Shown one piece after another: positions 1 to 9,242 of a stretch of 64,000 bases of DNA. The stretch comes from Sodalis glossinidius str. 'morsitans' (GTDB lineage: Bacteria > Pseudomonadota > Gammaproteobacteria > Enterobacterales > Enterobacteriaceae). Under the pieces are notes generated by a model that worked only from the letters and a program-made list of their open reading frames with translations, made no database searches and was not told the DNA's origin. Positions within the stretch are counted from its first letter, which is position 1, and each line of letters starts with the position of its first letter. The stretch covers positions 1,550,001-1,614,000 of the forward strand of contig NC_007712.1 of NCBI RefSeq assembly GCF_000010085.1. The letters are read 5' to 3'. The translations under genes were made by a program, and so were the position numbers.

Positions 1-251
1 TCGCCAGCACCATGCTGCGCTGCGGTTACAGCTATTCGCTGGGGATTTCCAACGCCGGCCAGCTGGATATGGGACTGCTGTTCGTGAGCTATCAGCACGA
101 TCTTGAAAAAGGGTTTCTCATCGTTCAGCGTCGCCTGAATGGCGAAGCGCTGGAAGAGTATATCCAGCCCGTCGGCGGTGGCTATTTCTTCGTACTGCCG
201 GGCGTTCCCGACCAGACGCATTATCTCGGCCAGGGGCTACTGGAAGCGTAG
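1..251 (+). CDS. efeB: EfeB deferrochelatase/peroxidase, C-terminal end only
   Basis: This is the last ~82 codons of a dye-decolourising-type haem peroxidase; the rest lies left of the window. The reading frame is open from the first bases and ends at tandem TAG codons (249-254). The tail, with SYSLGISNAGQLDMGLLF and then QHDLEKGF and RLNGEALEEY, closely follows the C-terminus of E. coli EfeB (YcdB) as I remember it. In that family the protein is periplasmic, Tat-exported, and works with the EfeU permease and EfeO in ferrous iron uptake. The visible part is undamaged, but the haem ligand and signal region cannot be seen, so whether the whole gene is intact is unknown. The internal ATG at 12 is not the real start. 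Confidence 0.8.
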   Translation, partial: ASTMLRCGYSYSLGISNAGQLDMGLLFVSYQHDLEKGFLIVQRRLNGEALEEYIQPVGGGYFFVLPGVPDQTHYLGQGLLEA

Positions 252-823
252 TAGGCCGCCGGCGTCGCTGTTTTCGCTGACGCGGGCGGGCAGGCTGACA
301 TCTGACGGGGACGCGTGCGCCCGGGCCGCCGCCGCGGGCGAAGCGTGATGGCGCCGGCTACGCAGCGGTGTCGCTTTCCGACCTTTTCGCCGCCTGGTTA
401 CCTACTCCTGCCTGTTCAGATTTGTCTGCTTACCCAGTGTCGTTTTACCGTTCTTGTGAAGCGCTCGGGCATTTGCCGAGCAGCCGTATCTTCTTGTATC
501 TTGCAGCCATATCTGCCTGAGCCACTGGGCCAATCTCCGCCCAGATACCCCCCACCCAGCAAAATTCGCTGCCCCAACTCAACTTGGGAACGTTTTGAGG
601 TGGAGGCCTCCAGAGGGCGCTGTTGACCCTGGCCTGAATAGGTAATGCCACTACACGATATAACAGACAAGTATAAAAAAAGTTGTAATACGTGGCTAAA
701 AAAGGTTACATAGCGGTTAAAATTTCGATCCATATCACACTTTTGACGCTAATAAATATCGTTATGTGACGTTTTTTGTGCAGATGTCACGCTAACATTA
801 TGCATATGTGATAAAATTGTTAT
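252..823. other. Intergenic region, efeB to yejG
   Basis: No convincing gene was seen in these ~570 bases; the open frames on both strands resemble nothing known to me and have skewed composition. A G+C-rich inverted repeat (CGCCCG near 317, CGGGCG near 335) follows efeB and could be a weak terminator. The last 150 bases become A+T-rich, contain repeated TATGTGA-like motifs (around 761, 803 and 820) and probably hold the yejG promoter. Confidence 0.4.
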
Positions 824-847
824 GTGATGGCGCTTCTGGGAGAGGCA

Positions 848-1189
848 GTGACGAATTTACACTTATCCGTGGTACACCGGTTACCGCATCAATACCGCTG
901 GCTGCAAGGCTATACCGGGGTCAAGGTAGAACCGGTTATTGAAGCCCGCCATGACGACAATGTCCTGATTGGGTTGACGCTGCTGAGTCACGGCGATGAT
1001 ACCGCCTGGCAGGTGATGCGAGAGCTCGCCCGCACCTTGGCTGAAATAGACGTAAGCTGCTCGATTGTGGAATGCGATGGCAAGCCCTGCCTGTTTTTAC
1101 ACCGTGAAGATGAATGTGCCGGTTTGTGCCGCATCAAGAATATCGGCGTGGCGGTCGCTGAACCCGCCGGCGCACCGCACATTGCCTGA
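848..1189 (+). CDS. yejG: YejG family protein, function unknown
   Basis: A 113-residue protein matching E. coli YejG over its length: LHLSVVHRLP at the N-terminus, then KVEPVIEA, IVECDGKPCLF and the closing CRIKNIGVAVAEP. YejG is a small enterobacterial protein of unproven function, without signal peptide or membrane segment. The frame is open back to GTG 824, but the family N-terminus (MTSLQLSI in E. coli) aligns with VTNLHLSV, so I choose GTG 848, which follows a purine-rich GGGAGAGG at 838-845. It sits next to yejF, convergent with it, as in E. coli. No lesion is visible. Confidence 0.8.
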   Translation: MTNLHLSVVHRLPHQYRWLQGYTGVKVEPVIEARHDDNVLIGLTLLSHGDDTAWQVMRELARTLAEIDVSCSIVECDGKPCLFLHREDECAGLCRIKNIGVAVAEPAGAPHIA

Positions 1190-1307
1190 AGATTATCTCT
1201 TTAACCCGTCAACGGCCGTGCGCGACCGCCTGTTGTTTCCCGCCACGCTTGCGCGCGGGCTGTTTTCCTCGCCTTACCGCGCCAGTTAATCCCGCTTTCG
1301 CTTCCCG

Positions 1308-2918
1308 CTAACGCACCGGGGCGAATTGACGTCCCGCCGTCATCAATTCCCGCGTATACGGCGCCTGTGGCGTGCGGAACAGTGCCTCGGCGCTGCCTTG
1401 TTCCACGACCTGTCCCTGGCGCACCACCACCACCTGATGGCACATTGCGCGTACCACCTGTAAATCATGACTAATAAAGATATAGGCCAAGCGATGTTTT
1501 TGTTGCAGCGCTTGCAGTAACGACAGAATCTGGGCCTGTACCGATCGATCCAGAGAGGATGTTGGTTCATCGAGGATCACCAACTCGGGCTGCAAAATCA
1601 ACGCGCGAGCGATGGCGATACGCTGGCGCTGTCCGCCGGAAAATTCCCCTGGATAGCGGTGGCGACTGGCGGCATCCAATCCGACTTCCTCCAGCGCCTC
1701 AACCACCCGCTGCTCCACCGCGTGCGCACTGAGCTTCTGGTGCACCTGCAGACCCTCTGCGACAATCTCCGCCATGGATAAGCGTGGATTCAGCGCCGAG
1801 TAGGGATCTTGAAACACGACCTGGATGCGCCGGCGCAGCGGCAGCATTTGCCGGCGGTCAAACTGATGCAGAGGCATATCGTCAAACCAGATTTCGCCCT
1901 CGCTAGCGATGAGCCGCAGCAGCGCCAGCGCGGCAGTGCTTTTCCCGGAGCCGGATTCTCCCACCAATCCCAGACTTTCGCCGCAGCGCAGCGTAAAGCC
2001 AAGACCGCTAAGGGCGGTTTTCGGCGCCTGACGCCGTGCGAATATCCGCCCGGCGCCGCCATAGCTGACGCCCAGATTGGTTACCCGCAGCAGGGGGGGG
2101 GCGTCCTGCGCTATCGCCGGGGGCTGACCGGACGGTTCGGCGGCCAATAATCGCTGCGTATAGGGATGCGCCGGCGCGCTGAACAGGGTTTGGCAACTAT
2201 TGGTTTCCACGCAGCGCCCGTTTTGCATCACCGCTACCCGATCCGCCAACTGGCGAACACTATTCAGGTCGTGGGTAATAAACAGCAGCGCCATGTCTAA
2301 TTCCCGGCGCAGATCCGCCAGCAATTGCATGATCTGCGCCTGGACCGTCACATCGAGGGCGGTCGTCGGTTCGTCGGCTATCAACAGTTTTGGCCGCGTT
2401 AACAACGCCATCGCGATCATGACCCTCTGACGTTCGCCGCCGGACAACTGATGCGGATAGTCCCGCAAGCGGTTGGCAGGGTGATGAATGCCGACCCGCT
2501 CAAGGCCCGCCAACGCCTCGGTGCGGGCGGCTTTTCCCCCCATACCGCGATGCAGCAGCAGAACTTCGCTGAGCTGCTTTTCAAGCGTATGCAGCGGGTT
2601 AAGCGACGACATAGGCTCTTGAAAAATCATCGCGATATTATTGCCGCGAATATGTCTCAGGGTCGCCTCATCAGCGTCAAGCAAACTTTGTCCGTTAAAC
2701 CGGATTTCCCCACCGGGGTACTCAACCGGCGGCGCGGGTAACAGGCGCAGGACCGACAACGCAGTGATGCTTTTGCCGGAGCCCGATTCACCCACCAGCG
2801 CCAGCGTTTCGCCTGTGTGCAGCGTGAGCGACACGTCATCGACAACCCGGCGCACCGACGTTCCCTGGCGGAACGCCACACTCAAGTGATTGATAGCCAA
2901 TAACGGCGTGTGGTTCAT
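1308..2918 (-). CDS. yejF: YejF, double ATPase of the Yej peptide ABC transporter
   Basis: A 536-residue fused ABC ATPase (E. coli YejF is about 529). Both halves carry full motif sets: Walker A GESGSGKS near residues 43-50 and again near 323, signatures LSGGERQR and FSGGQRQR, Walker B LLIADEPT and LVILDEPT, each followed by the switch His (ITHDL, ISHDL). It should energise import through YejB/YejE of substrates bound by YejA; in E. coli this system takes up peptides including microcin C. It is the last gene of a minus-strand yejABEF operon, one base after yejE. A run of nine C residues on the coding strand (2096-2104, encoding DAPPLL between the two domains) is a slippage-prone site but is in frame here. 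The gene appears intact. Confidence 0.93.
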   Translation of the reverse strand: MNHTPLLAINHLSVAFRQGTSVRRVVDDVSLTLHTGETLALVGESGSGKSITALSVLRLLPAPPVEYPGGEIRFNGQSLLDADEATLRHIRGNNIAMIFQEPMSSLNPLHTLEKQLSEVLLLHRGMGGKAARTEALAGLERVGIHHPANRLRDYPHQLSGGERQRVMIAMALLTRPKLLIADEPTTALDVTVQAQIMQLLADLRRELDMALLFITHDLNSVRQLADRVAVMQNGRCVETNSCQTLFSAPAHPYTQRLLAAEPSGQPPAIAQDAPPLLRVTNLGVSYGGAGRIFARRQAPKTALSGLGFTLRCGESLGLVGESGSGKSTAALALLRLIASEGEIWFDDMPLHQFDRRQMLPLRRRIQVVFQDPYSALNPRLSMAEIVAEGLQVHQKLSAHAVEQRVVEALEEVGLDAASRHRYPGEFSGGQRQRIAIARALILQPELVILDEPTSSLDRSVQAQILSLLQALQQKHRLAYIFISHDLQVVRAMCHQVVVVRQGQVVEQGSAEALFRTPQAPYTRELMTAGRQFAPVR

Positions 2919-2919
2919 A

Positions 2920-3945
2920 TTAATACGCTTTCCCCGGATCTAAGGCGTCGCGCACCGCTTCGCCGATAAAAATCAATAACGACAGCACCAGCGCCAGTGT
3001 GATAAAGGCGGTAATACCGAGCCAAGGCACCTGCAAATTGTTTTTGCCTTCCAAGAGCAGATTTCCCAGCGAGGGCGAGCCGAGCGGCATGCCGAAGCCG
3101 AGGAAGTCCAACGAGGTAAGCGTGGTTATCGAGCCACACAATATAAACGGCAGAAAGGTTAGCGTTGCGACCATGGCGTTAGGTAGCATATGGCGCAGCA
3201 TAATGTGCCGATCGCTGACGCCCATTGCCTGCGCGGCGCAGATATAGTCGAAATTGCGGGTGCGCAGAAACTCTGCCCGCACGACGCCGACCAGGCTCAT
3301 CCAGCCAAAGAGGACGGTAATGCCCAGCAGCCACCAGAAATTGGGCGGTACTACGCTTGAGAGTAAAATGATCAGAAACAGCGTTGGCATACCGGACCAG
3401 ACCTCAATAAAGCGCTGGCCCCACAAATCCAGACGCCCGCCGTAATAACCCTGGGTGGCGCCGACCGCGATGCCCATAAGGCTCGACAGAAACGTTAACG
3501 ACAGCCCGAACAGCATCGACAGCCGGAAGCCATACAAGAGATTGGCCAGGACATCGCGGCCGTTGCTGTCGGTACCGAGCCAATTCCCCGCCCCGGGCGG
3601 CGCCGGGAACGGCGAGGCTGAGGCGTAATTGATGGTACGATAGTTGAAACGCACCGGCGCCCACAGCGCCCAACCTTGCTCCTCAAGCCGCTGCGTCAGC
3701 CACGGATCGCGGTAATCCGAGCGGGTGGCCAGCGGGCCGCCGAAGGCAGCCTCGCTGTAATCATGCAATAACGGCAGATAGAACTGACCCTGATACCGCA
3801 CCAGCAGCGGTCTGTCGTTGGCGATAAGCTCTGAACAAAAACTGAACGCGAACAGCAACATAAACAACCACAGCGACCAATAGCCGCGGCGATTGTGGCG
3901 AAAGCGTGCCCAGCGCGCCTGGTTTACCGGAGACATGGATTTCAA
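2920..3945 (-). CDS. yejE: YejE, inner-membrane permease of the Yej peptide transporter
   Basis: A 341-residue binding-protein-dependent permease, the same length as E. coli YejE. A cytoplasmic N-terminus (RWARFRHNRRGYWSLWLF) leads into the first membrane segment; a large periplasmic loop follows, then the core of about five hydrophobic helices. The EAA-type cytoplasmic loop reads YICAAQAMGVSDRHIMLRHMLPN. It pairs with YejB to form the channel. The start ATG overlaps the yejB stop by four bases (ATGA) and yejF follows after one base, so translation is probably coupled. No lesion is visible. Confidence 0.92.
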   Translation of the reverse strand: MKSMSPVNQARWARFRHNRRGYWSLWLFMLLFAFSFCSELIANDRPLLVRYQGQFYLPLLHDYSEAAFGGPLATRSDYRDPWLTQRLEEQGWALWAPVRFNYRTINYASASPFPAPPGAGNWLGTDSNGRDVLANLLYGFRLSMLFGLSLTFLSSLMGIAVGATQGYYGGRLDLWGQRFIEVWSGMPTLFLIILLSSVVPPNFWWLLGITVLFGWMSLVGVVRAEFLRTRNFDYICAAQAMGVSDRHIMLRHMLPNAMVATLTFLPFILCGSITTLTSLDFLGFGMPLGSPSLGNLLLEGKNNLQVPWLGITAFITLALVLSLLIFIGEAVRDALDPGKAY

Positions 3946-5039
3946 TGGAGCCTCCCGAAATCAATTCTGGGATCGACCAGTGTGTAGGTAATATCGCTCA
4001 TGATATTCAACAGCAAACCGATGAGCGTGAAGATGTACAGAGTGCCGAACATGACGGGGTAATCGCGCGACAGCGTGGCGTCATAGCCCAGCAGCCCCAG
4101 GCCGTTAAGGGAAAACATCACTTCGATGAGCAAAGAACCGGTAAAAAACATGCTGATAAAGGTGGCGGGAAAACCCGCGATAACCAGCAGCATGGCGTTG
4201 CGAAAAACATGGCGATAAAGGATGGCGCCTTCCTTGAGTCCCTTGGCGCGTGCGGTGATAACATACTGTTTGCGGATCTCGTCGAGAAACGCGTTTTTAG
4301 TGAGCATGGTTAAGGTGGCAAAACCGCCAATCACCATCGCCAGTACCGGCAGGGTAAGGTGCCAGAAATAATCGGTTATTTTGCCATACCAGGGCAGGGC
4401 GTTGAAATCACTGGACACCAGACCGCGTAGCGGGAACCAGTCCAGATAGCTGCCGCCGGCGAGCAGCACGATAAGCAGGACAGCAAACAAAAACGCCGGA
4501 ATGGCGTAGCCGATGATGATGAGCAAGCTGCTCCATGTATCGAAGGTGCTGCCGTTGCGTACCGCCTTTTTGATGCCGAGCGGAATCGACACCATATAGA
4601 TAATCAGCGTACTCCATACCCCCAGGGATACCGAAACCGGCAGGCTGTCTTTGATAAGCTGCATCACCGAGGCGCCGCGAAACAAACTGTCGCCGAAGTC
4701 AAAGCGTACATATTGCCATAACAACGTGAAATAACGTTCGTGCAGCGGCTTATCGAAACCGTAGCGGCGGGTTATTTCGGCAATCACCTCCGGATCCAAC
4801 CCCTGCGCGCCGCGATATTGATTATCCCCCAGTTGGCCACCGTGCAGGGTCTGATTGCCCGACAGGGGATCGCCGCCGTGGCTGCCGCCGAAGCCGGCCG
4901 TTTGTCCTAGCTCAATGGCGGCTATTGCCTGATCCACAGGCCCGCCGGGCGCAATTTGCACGATAAAGAAGTTGAGCGTGATAATGGCCCACAGCGTGGG
5001 GATAATTAACAGCAGGCGTTTTAGTAAATAAGATGTCAA
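3942..5039 (-). CDS. yejB: YejB, inner-membrane permease of the Yej peptide transporter
   Basis: A 365-residue DppB-type permease, matching E. coli YejB in length (364). It opens with the classic first helix of this family (TSYLLKRLLLIIPTLWAI) and the TLNFFIVQIAPGGPVDQAIA segment. A Gly-rich periplasmic stretch (GQTAGFGGSHGGDPLSGN) follows, then the permease core with the EAA-like loop YVITARAKGLKEGAILYRHVFRNA. It forms the channel with YejE, whose start codon it overlaps. yejA lies 14 bases upstream. The gene appears intact. Confidence 0.92.
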   Translation of the reverse strand: MTSYLLKRLLLIIPTLWAIITLNFFIVQIAPGGPVDQAIAAIELGQTAGFGGSHGGDPLSGNQTLHGGQLGDNQYRGAQGLDPEVIAEITRRYGFDKPLHERYFTLLWQYVRFDFGDSLFRGASVMQLIKDSLPVSVSLGVWSTLIIYMVSIPLGIKKAVRNGSTFDTWSSLLIIIGYAIPAFLFAVLLIVLLAGGSYLDWFPLRGLVSSDFNALPWYGKITDYFWHLTLPVLAMVIGGFATLTMLTKNAFLDEIRKQYVITARAKGLKEGAILYRHVFRNAMLLVIAGFPATFISMFFTGSLLIEVMFSLNGLGLLGYDATLSRDYPVMFGTLYIFTLIGLLLNIMSDITYTLVDPRIDFGRLH

Positions 5040-5053
5040 GCCACTCCTCCTCG

Positions 5054-6859
5054 TTAGCGCCGCTGGGCGGGCAGCTGCGCCGCATTATTGACATCATACC
5101 ACCAGCTGTCGAAACCCAGATCATAAGCGGGGCGTTGGGCGGGCATGGCGAATTTGTCCCAGTAGGCCAGGCGGATATGATGCGAATACCACAGCGGGAT
5201 CATAAAATAATTCCAGGTTAACACGCGGTCCAAAGCCCTTCCTAGCGGCAGTAACACCGCTTTATCGCCCTGATGGCGCACGATTTGGTTAATCAGCGAG
5301 TCGACTGCGGGGTCTTTTACCCCGGGACGGTTATAGGTGGACTTCACGTACGCCGAACCCCAAATGATTTGCAGATCGCTACTGGGAAAGGCGTACACGC
5401 CGTAGGTGGAGGGGATCATATCGAAATCCCGTTTACGCAGGCGGTTAATAAATTGGGCGCTGTCTACTTCGCGTACCGTCATGGCGATGCCGAGGCGGGA
5501 CAGGCTGTGCTGAAAAGGCAATATATATTGATTATTGCCGCCGCTCATCACCAACAATTCAAAGCTGAACGGTTTGCCCTGGGCGTCGACCAGGCGCTGA
5601 TTGCGTAGCGTCCAGCCGGCTTGTTTTAGCAACGCCAGCGCCTTGAGTAGGTTGCGGCGGTCGTAGCCGCTGCCGTCGGACACCGGCGGCTGGTAAATCG
5701 CGCTAAAGACCTTCGGCGGCACCAGCTTTTTCAGCGGCGCCAGTAGCGTCAGCTCGGCGGTGTCCGGATAAGCGCGCGCGGCATAGTCGGTGTTCATAAA
5801 GTAACTGTTAACGCGCTGATAGCCATTATAAAACAGCGCCTTGTTCATCCATTCAAAATCGAACGCCAGCGACAGCGCCTCGCGGACGCGACGGTCGGCA
5901 AACAGCGGCCGCTGAATGTTGAAGCTCAGCCAGGGTGTCCCCACCGGCGCGTTGTTGGCCAATTCGCGATGAACGATAAAACCGCGGTCGAAGTTACCGC
6001 CGCGGTACTGGGTCGCCCATTTTTTGGGTGAGCTTTCAATGCGCAGATCGAAAGCCCCGGCTTTGAAAGCCTCCATAGAGACATTATCATCGAGATAATA
6101 GTCATAGCGCAGTGTATCAAAGTTGTAGCGCCCGACATTGACCGGCAGCGTGGTCGCCCAATAATCCTTCACCCGGCTATACGTCACGGATTGGCCCGTG
6201 CGCCAGGCGGTGATGCGATAGGGGCCGCTGGCGGGAGGGGGGAAAGTGAGGGGATCGCTCAGTTTATGCTGCGACCAAAAGCTCTCCGGAAGTATCGGCA
6301 GAGTAAGAAGCCTTAATAACGTATCTTTGTTGGGCTCGGGAAATTCGTAGCGGACCGTTAGCCGCGAGATAGCCTTCACCTTTACCCCTTTAAAGAACAC
6401 CCGGAATTGGGGGACGCCCTCGGTCATAAACTTATTGAAAGTGAACTCGACATCGGCGGCGGTAATCGGTTGATGATTATGGTAGCGGGCCCGTGGATTG
6501 AGCGTGATTTCTGCCCAGGCATAATTGGCGCGATAACGGGCCGATTCGGCGACGAGCGGATAATAGCTGCCCACTTCGTCATCGGAGATGACATACAGGC
6601 TGTCATAAAGCTGTTCCGTACGCGCCGCCGCCGTGCCGCGCGAGGCGTAACGGTTGAAATTATCGAAGGTGCCGATGGCGGCCATGGTCACGCTGCCACC
6701 CTTGGGCGCGGCCGGATTAACATAGTCGAAATGGGTAAAGTCAGGCGGGTAGTGCGGTTCGCCCAACAGCGCGAAAGCATAGCCGTCATGCAATGGTTCG
6801 CCTCGGGCGCACAGGCAGATAACGCTGAAGAACAGCGCCAGCCAAAAACGTGGAAACAT
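5054..6859 (-). CDS. yejA: YejA, periplasmic peptide-binding protein
   Basis: An extracellular solute-binding protein of family 5, about 601 residues with the start chosen here (E. coli YejA is 604). A short hydrophobic signal peptide (FWLALFFSVICLCARG) is followed by the family landmarks FDYVNPAAPKGG, FDNFNRYASRGTAAARTEQL and FTFNKFMTEGVPQF. Near the C-terminus are RALDRVLTWNYFMIPLWY and WWYDVN. ATG 6859 is preferred over ATG 6877 because AGGAG lies about nine bases upstream of it and the upstream codon has no ribosome-binding site. It heads yejABEF and delivers peptides to YejB/YejE. The leader up to ~7020 is A+T-rich and probably contains the operon promoter, but no good -35/-10 pair stands out. 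Confidence 0.9.
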   Translation of the reverse strand: MFPRFWLALFFSVICLCARGEPLHDGYAFALLGEPHYPPDFTHFDYVNPAAPKGGSVTMAAIGTFDNFNRYASRGTAAARTEQLYDSLYVISDDEVGSYYPLVAESARYRANYAWAEITLNPRARYHNHQPITAADVEFTFNKFMTEGVPQFRVFFKGVKVKAISRLTVRYEFPEPNKDTLLRLLTLPILPESFWSQHKLSDPLTFPPPASGPYRITAWRTGQSVTYSRVKDYWATTLPVNVGRYNFDTLRYDYYLDDNVSMEAFKAGAFDLRIESSPKKWATQYRGGNFDRGFIVHRELANNAPVGTPWLSFNIQRPLFADRRVREALSLAFDFEWMNKALFYNGYQRVNSYFMNTDYAARAYPDTAELTLLAPLKKLVPPKVFSAIYQPPVSDGSGYDRRNLLKALALLKQAGWTLRNQRLVDAQGKPFSFELLVMSGGNNQYILPFQHSLSRLGIAMTVREVDSAQFINRLRKRDFDMIPSTYGVYAFPSSDLQIIWGSAYVKSTYNRPGVKDPAVDSLINQIVRHQGDKAVLLPLGRALDRVLTWNYFMIPLWYSHHIRLAYWDKFAMPAQRPAYDLGFDSWWYDVNNAAQLPAQRR

Positions 6860-7026
6860 CAGCTTATGCTCCTGCATCGTTATGCATCGCTGGAGGGAAT
6901 GGAGAGATTAATCAGCGATACTATTGAGGACTATAATGGTTTTTTTACCATAATTGTTCAAACAATCAATGATGTTTCGTGCCTGAGACGGGATAGCAGG
7001 AGAAGCAACTGTCTTGAACGATAAAA

Positions 7027-7684
7027 TTATAGAGAAACGTGATGGTACGATTCATCCCACTCTTCGTTCTTTCTGAGCATCGTGTTCAGGATAGTCAGAA
7101 GTTTACGCATACAGGCAACCAGCGCGACTTTTTTGGCTTTTCCCGCTGCAAGCAGCCGCGTATAAAATGCTTTTATCACCGGATTAAAGCGGGTTGCGAC
7201 AAGTGCGGCGATATAAAGCGCTGTTCGGACTCCGCCCCTTCCGCCAAAGATGGTTCGCCGGCCCCGCATGGTACCCAAGTCCCGGTTTATGGAAGCAACG
7301 CCTACAAGCGCGCTGATGGCTCGTCTCGAGAGGCTACCCAGGTCGGGAATCTCCGCCATTTGTGCAAGCACCCGTGTATCAATACGGTCCGTTTTTGCCA
7401 GATAGCCCATAGTGCGGGCAAAGTCACGAGCCTGTCTGGGATTGACCACCGCGACGTCAAAGCCTTCAGTCTGAAACGAGCAGGCCACGGCAGCTTCAAG
7501 TCCACCAGTGGCCTCTATCAGAACCAACACCACCGGATACTTTCTCAGTTCATCAGTAATAGCATCAAAACCGTCCGTCAGAGTCATTACTGACCGTAAA
7601 CTGAGCAATATCACTGCTGGCAGCAATGTCCAGTGTCGCTTTAGAAACATCAATTCCCACAAAAAGTGGATTTGGCAGACTCAT
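7027..7684 (-). mobile_element. IS110-family transposase remnant, frameshifted and internally deleted
   Basis: The minus strand encodes pieces of an IS110-type (DEDD) transposase. The first ATG is at 7684 and gives MSLPNPLFVGIDVSKATLDI, the family's first catalytic-Asp segment (GIDVSKATLD). A tandem four-base repeat (7572-7579, CGTC twice on the plus strand) then shifts the frame. The next frame continues with FDAITDELRKYPVVLVLIEATGGLE and jumps from DTRVLAQMAEIPDLG straight into SRRAISALVGVASINRD, so roughly 110-140 codons of the central region are missing without loss of frame. The C-terminal part (NRDLGTMRGRRTIFGG, ALYIAALVATRFNPVI, LVACMRKLLTILN) is readable to the stop. It is a dead element; its ends could not be placed. 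It lies where E. coli has rtn, between yejA and mepS. Confidence 0.8.
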
Positions 7685-7705
7685 TATTACCCATCCTTGC
7701 AAATA

Positions 7706-7744
<39 letters not shown>

Positions 7745-7862
7745 TGGCTCAGTATAGGCGTCATTAGCTTCTCTACGGGCTATAAACCCTGGGATGAATC
7801 AGACTACATACACCTTGCCAAATCTATTCATCACCATGCTAACTAAATTTCAAGATACAAGG

Positions 7863-8680
7863 ATGATGTGCAAAGCTATCGCCCCCGTGGCGTTATCGGG
7901 CACGCTGCCGTCGAAATTTTTGCCGACGATTTACAGATTTTCCCCGGAAGCGCGCGGGACATCCACCGCTTGACGGAGGCCTTGGATCTGGACGTGGTGC
8001 TACTTCAACCGCTGCGCGATTACGTCGGCGCGACGCTCCTGCGGCGCGCCGACGTAAACGAAAACGCGCAACGAATGCTGGAGCAGATGAACCAGCTCGG
8101 CTGTCGGCTATTACTGGCCTGTAGCAGGACCGATGCGGCAACGTCACCCGAACCACAGGCGCAAATGGAGGATCTTGGGCGCCTGGCGAGACTGGTGCAG
8201 CAGCATGATTGCGCAGTGGCCTTTGAAGCGCTGGCCTGGGGCACTTATGTTAATCGTCTCAGTCAAGCGTGGGACCGCGTACGCGCCGTCAATCACCCGC
8301 ATCTGGGTATCATGCTGGACAGTTTTCACGTCCTGGCGCAGGGGGAAGGAGCGCTGGAGATAATGGCCATCCCGGCCGACAAGCTTTACTTTATACAAAT
8401 GGCTGATGCTGCCGCCCGTCCTTATCCGGCTATGCCGGTAGACAAATGGAGCCGCCATCATCGCTGTTTTCCCGGCAGAGGCACATTGGCGGTGACGGCG
8501 TTTGTCGTGGCCGCGCAGCAGGCGGGATACCAAGACGTCTGGTCGCTGGAGATTTTCAACGATCGCTATCGGCAAACGGCGCCTGCGGCCGTGGCTGCTG
8601 AGGGCTTTGCGTCCCTGTGGTGGCTGGAGCGGCATTTACCCCCACGGGGTCAGGCCGGCGCCGCCGTCTGTGGGGGTTAA
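7863..8680 (+). pseudogene. Sugar-phosphate isomerase/epimerase-like TIM barrel (3-dehydroshikimate dehydratase-like), frameshifted
   Basis: From ATG 7863 the frame gives CKAIAPVALSGTLPSK, the usual N-terminus of QuiC/AsbF-like 3-dehydroshikimate dehydratases. About ten to thirteen codons are then missing and the match continues in another frame: VEIFADDLQIFPGSARDIHRL and onward to 8680. That second frame holds barrel landmarks: FEALAWGTYVNRL, LGIMLDSFHVLAQG, YFIQMADA and WSLEIFNDRYRQ. The large family members carry a C-terminal HPPD-like domain, absent here, so this would be a single-domain form of about 280 residues. The substrate assignment rests on family resemblance only; a generic xylose-isomerase-like fold is the safe call. 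The early frameshift makes a functional product unlikely unless translation starts at GTG 7868. Confidence 0.55.
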
Positions 8681-9172
8681 CAGGCAAAACTGTTTTTTTT
8701 GGGGCTATTCCGATTGAAATCGGTACCATCGCCTGTACCAGGAGGTGAAACTGCCTTGAGGTGCCCACCGCCGCGGGTCGCTTGATAGTCCTGCCACGCA
8801 GTGCGGCGCGCATCGCCGCTATAGACTCCGGAACTCCCCTCAACGTGTCCGTCGGGCGCGCCTGTTCGGCATGGTAATTATTCTGGTCCTATGGGATAAC
8901 GCGGCATTTTTGTCATCCAGCAGCGGCAGAAATCAGGCGAATTATCCTGCTGCCTGTGGCCGATAATGTGCCATAGCGATGAATAACTTGCTGCTTTAAT
9001 CGCGGCATACGCCGGGCTAATGATAGATTTTTGGCAACAATGATAAAACAATTAAATCACAGGTTGGCGCTCATGCAAATGAGGAAAGTATTAATTAACG
9101 GTTATTAATTTATAAGTTTTTTTGTTTAATTAATTTACATAGCTATTAATTATTGTGGTGGTAATGAACAAT
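8681..9172. other. Intergenic region without recognisable genes
   Basis: About 490 bases with no open frame that resembles a protein I know. The left half is G+C-rich and the right half (from ~9000) is strongly A+T-rich. E. coli has rtn (pdeN) in this interval; no trace of it was seen. Confidence 0.4.
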
Positions 9173-9199
9173 AAAAAAGCCGCTTGCAGGAGGCTTTTT
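9173..9199 (-). terminator. Rho-independent terminator of mepS
   Basis: On the minus strand an AAAAAGCC/GGCTTTTTT stem with a ten-base loop ends in a T-run, about 45 bases after the mepS stop codon. The A-run/T-run symmetry means it could work in both directions. Confidence 0.75.
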
Positions 9200-9242
9200 C
9201 GATCTCTCATTGGGCAATGCGGACGTTCAATTAATAACCAGT

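Noticed and set aside
416..733. A 105-codon minus-strand open frame between efeB and yejG
   Set aside because: No family features, no ribosome-binding site, and overlapping frames of similar length on both strands; reads as chance in G+C-rich DNA.
7039..7593. A 184-codon plus-strand frame opposite the IS110 remnant
   Set aside because: It is the complement of recognisable transposase sequence; composition is that of an antisense shadow.
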